From assembly GCF_015461845.1 (NCBI RefSeq), contig NZ_JACOPW010000001.1, positions 1,116,001 to 1,180,000 of the forward strand: a DNA stretch of 64,000 bases, in the 5' to 3' direction. The translations under genes and the position numbers were made by a program. This stretch comes from Pseudomonas mucoides (GTDB lineage: Bacteria > Pseudomonadota > Gammaproteobacteria > Pseudomonadales > Pseudomonadaceae). Positions within the stretch are counted from its first letter, which is position 1; each line of letters opens with the position of its first letter. A model generated the notes under the pieces. It was not told where the DNA came from. It ran no database searches and saw nothing but the letters and a program-made list of their open reading frames with translations. Below, piece by piece: positions 58,567 to 64,000 of this stretch.

Positions 58567-58592
58567 TTACAAAACGTAAGAGGCACAAAACC

Positions 58593-60368
58593 ATGAGCAA
58601 AATGAGAGCAATCGAAGCCGCCGTTCTGGTGATGCGCCGTGAAGGGGTTGATACCGCTTTTGGCATCCCGGGCGCCGCGATCAACCCGCTGTACTCCGCC
58701 TTGCAGAAGGTCGGTGGCATCGATCACGTCCTCGCTCGCCACGTTGAAGGCGCCTCGCACATGGCCGAGGGTTACACCCGCACCAAGGCTGGCAACATCG
58801 GCGTGTGCATCGGTACCTCCGGCCCTGCCGGTACGGACATGGTCACCGGGCTCTACAGCGCCTCGGCCGACTCGATCCCGATTCTCTGCATTACCGGCCA
58901 GGCCCCCCGCGCCCGTATGCACAAGGAAGACTTCCAGGCCGTCGACATCACCACCATCGTCAAGCCAGTGACCAAGTGGGCAACCACCGTCATGGAACCG
59001 GGCCAGGTGCCTTACGCGTTCCAGAAAGCCTTCTACGAAATGCGCTCCGGCCGCCCAGGCCCGGTGCTGATCGACCTGCCGTTCGACGTGCAGATGGCGG
59101 AAATCGAATTCGATATCGACGCTTACCAACCGCTGCCGCTGGCTAAGCCCACCGCTAACCGCGTGCAAATCGAGAAGGCCCTGGCCATGCTCGATCAGGC
59201 TGAGCGTCCATTGCTGGTGGCCGGTGGTGGCATCATCAATGCCGACGCCAGCGACTTGCTGGTCGAGTTCGCCGAGCTGACCGGCATCCCCGTCATTCCG
59301 ACCCTGATGGGCTGGGGCACCATTCCGGACGATCACCCTTTGATGGTCGGCATGGTCGGCCTGCAAACCTCGCACCGCTACGGCAATGCGACGATGCTCA
59401 AATCCGACGTGGTGCTGGGCGTGGGTAACCGTTGGGCCAACCGTCACACCGGTTCGATCGACGTCTACACCGAAGGCCGCAAGTTCATTCACGTTGATAT
59501 CGAACCGACCCAGATCGGCCGCGTGTTCAACCCGGACCTGGGCATCGTCTCCGACGCCGCGGCCGCACTGACCGTGTTCATCGAAGTCGCCCGTGAATGG
59601 CAAGCCGCCGGCAAGCTGAAAAACCGCAGCGCCTGGCTGCAAGACTGCCAGCAACGCAAAGCCAGCCTGCAGCGCAAAACGCACTTCGACAATGTGCCGG
59701 TCAAGCCGCAGCGCGTTTACGAAGAGATGAACCAGGTGTTCGGCAAAGACACGTGCTACGTCAGCACCATCGGTCTGTCGCAGATTGCCGGCGCGCAGTT
59801 CCTGCACGTCTACAAGCCGCGTCACTGGATCAACTGCGGCCAGGCCGGCCCGTTGGGCTGGACCATTCCGGCGGCACTGGGCGTGGTCAAGGCTGATCCG
59901 ACCCGCAAGGTCGTGGCGCTGTCGGGCGACTATGATTTTCAGTTCATGATCGAAGAGTTGGCGGTGGGCGCGCAGTTCAAGCTGCCGTACATCCACGTTG
60001 TGGTCAACAATTCGTACCTGGGGCTGATTCGTCAGGCCCAGCGCGGTTTCGACATGGACTACTGCGTGCAGCTGTCCTTCGATAACCTGAACGCTCCGGA
60101 ACTCAATGGTTACGGTGTCGATCACGTCGCGGTCGCCGAAGGCCTCGGCTGCAAGGCATTGCGAGTGTTTGAACCGGGTCAGATCCAGCCTGCCCTGCGC
60201 AAGGCCCAGGAACTGATCGAAGAGTTCAAGGTGCCGGTGATTGTCGAGATTATTCTGGAGCGTGTGACCAACATTTCCATGGGCACCGAGATCAACGCCG
60301 TCAACGAATTCGAAGACCTGGCGCTGGTCGGCAACGACGCACCGACGGCGATTTCGTTGCTTGATTAA
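58593..60368 (+). CDS. gcl: Glyoxylate carboligase
   Basis: A 591-residue thiamine-diphosphate enzyme that joins two glyoxylates into tartronate semialdehyde with release of CO2. It has the usual three domains of the acetohydroxyacid synthase fold, with [35 protein letters not shown] as the ThDP/Mg segment. Val51 (ARHVEGASH) stands where other family members have the catalytic Glu, which is the known hallmark of Gcl. The length equals that of E. coli Gcl. ATG at 58593 follows AGAGG. First gene of the glyoxylate operon. Confidence 0.96.
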   Translation: MSKMRAIEAAVLVMRREGVDTAFGIPGAAINPLYSALQKVGGIDHVLARHVEGASHMAEGYTRTKAGNIGVCIGTSGPAGTDMVTGLYSASADSIPILCITGQAPRARMHKEDFQAVDITTIVKPVTKWATTVMEPGQVPYAFQKAFYEMRSGRPGPVLIDLPFDVQMAEIEFDIDAYQPLPLAKPTANRVQIEKALAMLDQAERPLLVAGGGIINADASDLLVEFAELTGIPVIPTLMGWGTIPDDHPLMVGMVGLQTSHRYGNATMLKSDVVLGVGNRWANRHTGSIDVYTEGRKFIHVDIEPTQIGRVFNPDLGIVSDAAAALTVFIEVAREWQAAGKLKNRSAWLQDCQQRKASLQRKTHFDNVPVKPQRVYEEMNQVFGKDTCYVSTIGLSQIAGAQFLHVYKPRHWINCGQAGPLGWTIPAALGVVKADPTRKVVALSGDYDFQFMIEELAVGAQFKLPYIHVVVNNSYLGLIRQAQRGFDMDYCVQLSFDNLNAPELNGYGVDHVAVAEGLGCKALRVFEPGQIQPALRKAQELIEEFKVPVIVEIILERVTNISMGTEINAVNEFEDLALVGNDAPTAISLLD

Positions 60369-60397
60369 CAGCTGATCGTTCCCACTGTGGGAGCGCG

Positions 60398-60500
60398 CCT
60401 GTGTGGCGAGGGAGCTTGCTCCCGCTGGGTCGCGAAGCGGCCCCAAAAGCTTTGCGACTGCTTCGCAGCCGAGCGGGAGCAAGCTCCCTCGCCACACAGG
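60398..60500. repeat. Long REP doublet in the gcl-hyi spacer
   Basis: 60398-60426 and 60472-60500 are perfect 29-base inverted repeats (starting CCTGTGTGGCGAGGGAG) with a 45-base centre that also contains CGCGAAGCGG/CTTCGCAGCC. It belongs to a third REP class (GTGGCGAGGGAGCTTGCTCCC). It lies inside the operon. Confidence 0.9.
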
Positions 60501-60542
60501 CTCGCACCCACAGGGGCCTGCACATATTTACGGGAGACCACC

Positions 60543-61325
60543 ATGCCGCGTTTCGCAGCCAACCTGTCCATGCTGTTCACTGAGCAGGATTTTCTTGCCC
60601 GTTTTGAAGCGGCCGCCAAGGCCGGTTTCAGTGGTGTCGAGTACCTGTTCCCTTACGATTTCAGCTCCGCCGAGATCAAGGCCAAGCTCGATGCCAACGG
60701 TCTGACCCAGGTGCTGTTCAACCTGCCGGCCGGTGACTGGGCCAAGGGCGAACGCGGTATCGCGTGCCTGCCGGACCGCGTTGAAGAATTCCGCGCCGGT
60801 GTCACCCTGGCTATCGCCTACGCGCAAGTGCTGGGCAACACCCAGGTCAACTGCCTGGCCGGTATTCGTCCACAAGGTGTCGACGATGCCACCGTGGAAA
60901 AAACCTTCGTCGCCAACCTCAAGTACGCGGCCGACAAGCTGCAAGCGGCGGGTATCAAACTGGTGATGGAAGCGATTAACACCCGCGACATCCCGGGCTT
61001 CTACCTGAACAACACGGCGCAAGCCCTGTCGATCCGCGAACAAGTGGGCAGCGCCAACCTGTTCCTGCAATACGACATCTACCACATGCAAATCATGGAG
61101 GGCGACCTGGCCCGCACCATGGCTGCGCACCTGGGCGAGATCAACCATATCCAGTTGGCCGACAACCCAGGACGCAACGAACCGGGCACCGGTGAAATCA
61201 ACTACCGCTTCCTGTTCGAACACCTGGACCGCATCGGTTATCAGGGTTGGGTTGGCTGCGAATACAAGCCGCTGACCACGACCGAAGCGGGCCTGGGCTG
61301 GTTGAAAACCCATAACGCGATCTGA
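60543..61325 (+). CDS. hyi: Hydroxypyruvate isomerase
   Basis: A 260-residue xylose-isomerase-like TIM barrel converting hydroxypyruvate and tartronate semialdehyde. MPRFAANLSMLFTEQDFLARFEAAAKAGFSGVEYLFPY is the family N-terminus; MEAINTRDIPGFYL and YDIYHMQIMEGDL hold the metal-binding Glu, Asp and His; GCEYKPL the last Glu. The start at 60543 follows GGGAG; the frame is open far upstream through REP DNA but no gene starts there. Confidence 0.95.
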   Translation: MPRFAANLSMLFTEQDFLARFEAAAKAGFSGVEYLFPYDFSSAEIKAKLDANGLTQVLFNLPAGDWAKGERGIACLPDRVEEFRAGVTLAIAYAQVLGNTQVNCLAGIRPQGVDDATVEKTFVANLKYAADKLQAAGIKLVMEAINTRDIPGFYLNNTAQALSIREQVGSANLFLQYDIYHMQIMEGDLARTMAAHLGEINHIQLADNPGRNEPGTGEINYRFLFEHLDRIGYQGWVGCEYKPLTTTEAGLGWLKTHNAI

Positions 61326-61343
61326 ACGAACAACACAAAACTC

Positions 61344-61450
61344 TGTGGGAGCGGGCTTGCCCACGATGGCGGCAGCACACAAAACAAATAGCTTGCCTGA
61401 CCCACCGCCATCGCTGGCAAGTCGAATCGTCGCACCGCAGCTCCCACAAT
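61344..61450. repeat. REP pair with an interrupted right half
   Basis: The left half is GTGGGAGCGGGCTTGCCCACGATGG. The right half reads CCATCGCTGGCAAG, then about 17 unrelated bases, then AGCTCCCAC. The unrelated bases replace the short loop of the hairpin. Confidence 0.75.
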
Positions 61451-61508
61451 GAATCTGCTGCGTCTCTAAGACTGCATTGCAGCATCGAAATAAAACGAGG
61501 ATTTTCTC

Positions 61509-62399
61509 ATGGCTAAAATCGGATTTATCGGCACCGGCATCATGGGCCACCCAATGGCGTTGAACCTGCAGAAAGCCGGTCACAGCCTGTTCCTGTCGGC
61601 GCACCACGACGCCGCGCCTGCCGACCTGATTGCCGCTGGCGCCGTCGCCCTGGCCAACCCGAAAGAAGTCGCGCAAGAAGCCGAATTCATCATCGTCATG
61701 GTGCCGGATACCCCACAGGTAGACGACGTGCTGTTCCGCGCAGACGGCGTTGCAGCCGGCGTGGGCAAAGGCAAAATCGTTATCGACATGAGCTCGATCT
61801 CGCCGACCGCGACCAAAGCGTTCGCGGCCAAGATCAACGAAAAAGGCGCGCAGTACCTCGACGCGCCAGTGTCTGGCGGTGAAGTCGGCGCCAAGGCGGC
61901 GAGCCTGAGCATTATGGTCGGCGGCGATGCCGATGCCTTTGAACGCGCCCTGCCGCTGTTCCAGGCCATGGGCAAGAACATCACCCTGGTCGGTGGTAAC
62001 GGCGACGGTCAAACCGCGAAAGTGGCGAACCAGATCATCGTTGCGCTGAACATCCAGGCCGTCGCAGAAGCCCTGCTGTTCGCCTCGAAAAACGGCGCCG
62101 ATCCGGCCAAGGTTCGTGAAGCACTGATGGGCGGTTTCGCTTCGTCGAAGATCCTCGAAGTACACGGCGAGCGCATGATCAAAGGCACTTTCGATCCGGG
62201 CTTCCGCATCAGCCTGCATCAGAAGGATCTGAACCTGGCCCTGCAAGGTGCCAAGGAACTGGGCATCAACCTGCCGAACACCGCCAACACCCAGCAAGTG
62301 TTCAGCACCTGCGCGGCCATTGGTGGCAGCAACTGGGACCACTCGGCATTGATCAAGGGCCTGGAACACATGGCGAATTTCTCGATTCGCGATAAGTAA
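61509..62399 (+). CDS. glxR: 2-hydroxy-3-oxopropionate (tartronate semialdehyde) reductase
   Basis: A 296-residue beta-hydroxyacid dehydrogenase that reduces tartronate semialdehyde to D-glycerate with NAD(P)H. The Rossmann motif GFIGTGIMGHP is at residues 5-15; DAPVSGGEVGA binds substrate; the catalytic Lys is in GQTAKVANQII. Family length is normal. A short REP spacer (about 110 bases) separates it from hyi; operon order gcl-hyi-glxR is typical of pseudomonads. Confidence 0.94.
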   Translation: MAKIGFIGTGIMGHPMALNLQKAGHSLFLSAHHDAAPADLIAAGAVALANPKEVAQEAEFIIVMVPDTPQVDDVLFRADGVAAGVGKGKIVIDMSSISPTATKAFAAKINEKGAQYLDAPVSGGEVGAKAASLSIMVGGDADAFERALPLFQAMGKNITLVGGNGDGQTAKVANQIIVALNIQAVAEALLFASKNGADPAKVREALMGGFASSKILEVHGERMIKGTFDPGFRISLHQKDLNLALQGAKELGINLPNTANTQQVFSTCAAIGGSNWDHSALIKGLEHMANFSIRDK

Positions 62400-62414
62400 C
62401 ATTCGCCGCAATAC

Positions 62415-62459
62415 CTGTGGGAGCGGGCCTGCATCGCTGGCAAGCCAGCTCCCACAGGG
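62415..62459. repeat. Compressed REP in the glxR-ttuD spacer
   Basis: CCTGTGGGAGCGGGC joins directly to CTGCATCGCTGGCAAGCCAGCTCCCACAGG. The two halves come from different REP classes and share the outer CCTGTGGGAGC/GCTCCCACAGG arms, as if the middle of a doublet had been lost. Confidence 0.75.
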
Positions 62460-62518
62460 ACCGAGTCGAAACACCTGCTTTCGCCCTACTCCAATAACAA
62501 GAATTCCGGGAGCCCGCC

Positions 62519-63799
62519 ATGTCGGTCGATCCGCAACAATTCCTGCGCGAGCTGTTCGCCACAGCCATCGACGCCGCCCATCCGCAGCAAGTCCTCGAAG
62601 CCCATTTGCCCAAAGATCGCAGCGGTCGGGTAATCGTCATCGGCGCCGGTAAAGCCGCGGCCGCCATGGCGCAAGTCGTCGAGCGTTGCTGGCAGGGTGA
62701 AGTCTCCGGTCTGGTGGTGACGCGTTACGGTCACGGCGCCCCGTGCGAAAAAATCGAAGTGGTCGAAGCGGCCCATCCGGTGCCGGACGCTGCCGGCCAG
62801 GCTGTCGCCAAGCGAGTCTTTGAGCTGGTCAGCAACCTGACCGAAAACGACCGCGTGATCTTCCTGCTCTCGGGTGGCGGCTCCGCCCTGCTCGCATTGC
62901 CCGCCGCCGGTATCACCCTCGCCGACAAGCAATCGATCAACAAAGCCCTGCTCAAATCCGGCGCCACCATCGGCGAGATGAACTGCGTGCGCAAGCACCT
63001 CTCGGCGATCAAGGGCGGCCGTCTCGGCAAAGCCTGCTGGCCGGCCACTGTGTATACCTATGCGATTTCCGATGTGCCGGGCGACCTCGCCACGGTCATC
63101 GCTTCCGGCCCGACCGTGGCCGACCCAAGCACCTGCGCCGAAGCGCTGGCGATCCTCAAGCGCTATGGCATCGAAGTTCCGGCCTCAGTGCGTAACTGGC
63201 TGCAAAGCCCGGAATCGGAGACGGTCAAACCCGGAGATCCGAGCCTCGCGCGTAGTCATTTCCAGTTGATCGCCCGTCCACAACAATCGCTTGAAGCCGC
63301 CGCCGTGAAAGCGCGGCAGGCCGGTTTCAGCCCGCTGATCCTCGGCGATCTGGAAGGCGAATCCCGCGACGTGGCCAAGGTCCACGCCGGCATCGCCCGT
63401 CAGGTCGTGCTGCACGGTCAGCCACTGGCCGCGCCATGCGTAATCCTTTCGGGCGGTGAAACCACCGTGACCGTACGCGGCAATGGCCGTGGCGGGCGCA
63501 ACGCCGAGTTCTTGCTGAGCCTGACCGACAGCCTCAAAGGCCTGCCCGGCGTCTACGCCCTGGCCGGGGACACCGACGGCATCGACGGCTCCGAAGACAA
63601 CGCCGGCGCAATCATGACCCCGGACAGCTACGCCCGTGCCGCCGCCCTCGGTTTGAGCGCCAGCGACGAACTCGACAACAACAATGGCTACGGCTATTTC
63701 GAGGCGCTGGACGCACTGATCGTCACCGAGCCGACCCGCACCAACGTCAATGACTTCCGCGCCATCCTGATCCTCGAGAGCCCTAAACATGACGCCTGA
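62519..63799 (+). CDS. ttuD: Glycerate 2-kinase / hydroxypyruvate reductase, MOFRL family
   Basis: A 426-residue protein with the N-terminal DUF4147 domain (VIVIGAGKAAAAMAQVVE, FLLSGGGSALLALP, ISDVPGDLATVIASGPTV) and a C-terminal MOFRL domain (GNGRGGRNAEFLLSL, AGDTDGIDGSEDNAGA). Such proteins are called TtuD hydroxypyruvate reductase in pseudomonads but biochemically often are glycerate 2-kinases; glycerate 2-kinase fits the glyoxylate operon best (glycerate to 2-phosphoglycerate). Its end overlaps pyk by 11 bases. Confidence 0.9.
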   Translation: MSVDPQQFLRELFATAIDAAHPQQVLEAHLPKDRSGRVIVIGAGKAAAAMAQVVERCWQGEVSGLVVTRYGHGAPCEKIEVVEAAHPVPDAAGQAVAKRVFELVSNLTENDRVIFLLSGGGSALLALPAAGITLADKQSINKALLKSGATIGEMNCVRKHLSAIKGGRLGKACWPATVYTYAISDVPGDLATVIASGPTVADPSTCAEALAILKRYGIEVPASVRNWLQSPESETVKPGDPSLARSHFQLIARPQQSLEAAAVKARQAGFSPLILGDLEGESRDVAKVHAGIARQVVLHGQPLAAPCVILSGGETTVTVRGNGRGGRNAEFLLSLTDSLKGLPGVYALAGDTDGIDGSEDNAGAIMTPDSYARAAALGLSASDELDNNNGYGYFEALDALIVTEPTRTNVNDFRAILILESPKHDA

Positions 63800-64000
63800 C
63801 AAGAAGGTTAAGATCCTCGCCACCCTCGGCCCAGCCATCGACGGGATCGACGACATCCGCGAACTGGTGCAGGCCGGGGTCAATATTTTCCGCCTGAACT
63901 TCAGCCACGGTGATCACGCCGACCACGCTCAGCGCTACCACTGGATTCGTGAAGTCGAGCGCCAGCTGAATTACCCGCTGGGCATTCTGATGGACCTGCA
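63789..64000 (+). CDS. pyk: Pyruvate kinase, N-terminal part
   Basis: The first 70 residues of a pyruvate kinase run off the right edge. KVKILATLGPAIDG and GVNIFRLNFSHGDHADH are the family's catalytic-Arg and substrate-loop region (Arg in NIFRLNFSHG). The ATG at 63789 lies inside the end of ttuD, overlapping by 11 bases, so the two are probably coupled. It would turn phosphoenolpyruvate from the glycerate branch into pyruvate and ATP. Confidence 0.95.
   Translation, partial: MTPDKKVKILATLGPAIDGIDDIRELVQAGVNIFRLNFSHGDHADHAQRYHWIREVERQLNYPLGILMDL

Noticed and set aside
58467..60497. 676-codon minus-strand frame opposite gcl
   Set aside because: Mirror of the gcl coding frame; runs into REP DNA at one end and has no plausible start.

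Overview
The window is a GC-rich stretch of a Pseudomonas chromosome, most likely from the P. fluorescens lineage. This rests on recognised protein sequences (SdhC/D/A/B, SucA/B, Lpd, GltA, HtpG, ActP, cobalamin enzymes), on gene order, and on many paired REP palindromes of the fluorescens type. I see no tRNA, rRNA, prophage, integron or CRISPR array. Most of the window is core metabolism; the only mobile-element protein is a REP-associated tyrosine transposase (RAYT) near 57.4 kb.

Layout. 0-4.3 kb: the end of an unknown gene, a FadL-family porin, a periplasmic glutathione peroxidase, and a MarR-controlled MFS exporter with a 40-residue membrane mini-protein translationally coupled to it. 4.4-13.8 kb: a ten-gene cobalamin operon on the minus strand (cobO-cobB-bluB-cbiB-cobD-cobQ-cobU-cobT-cobC-cobS) behind a cobalamin riboswitch. 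Almost every junction is a 4-base overlap; the one real gap and one C-terminal extension are both made of REP DNA. 13.9-23.5 kb: a hypothetical protein, a PQQ-type sugar dehydrogenase lipoprotein, two NlpC/P60 lipoproteins, hda, an AI-2E/PerM membrane protein, a DUF2066 protein and purM-purN-DUF3108. 23.5-33.9 kb: reverse transsulfuration (cystathionine beta-synthase and gamma-lyase), OsmC, pirin, a dienelactone hydrolase remnant, htpG, two hotdog thioesterases, a small lipoprotein, MAPEG and DUF599 proteins, and brnQ.

34-47.3 kb holds the TCA block: sdhCDAB-sucAB-lpd-sucCD on the minus strand and gltA divergently on the plus strand, sharing a 363-base regulatory region. Three spacers inside the block contain strong stem-loops. 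47.6-57.2 kb: actP with its DUF485 partner, an orphan glycine-betaine-type binding protein, a membrane GH17 glucan enzyme, a secreted alpha/beta hydrolase overlapping mlaA, a DUF808 protein and a TetR regulator. 57.2-64 kb: the RAYT and its REPs, then a divergent glcG-like gene and the glyoxylate operon gcl-hyi-glxR-ttuD-pyk, with two identical TTGTATACAA palindromes between them.

How they work together: glyoxylate is condensed by Gcl, isomerised by Hyi, reduced by GlxR and passed through TtuD and pyruvate kinase towards pyruvate, which feeds the TCA genes in the same window. ActP imports acetate for the same pathway. The cobalamin operon makes the late steps (a,c-diamidation, adenosylation, aminopropanol arm, lower ligand by BluB, nucleotide loop); the corrin-ring genes lie elsewhere. 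The most unusual material is not a new gene cluster but REP DNA at functional positions (translated tail of CobB, cobU-cobQ gap, gcl-hyi spacer), the hydrolase-MlaA pair, the mini-protein, and the stem-loop array between lpd and sucC.
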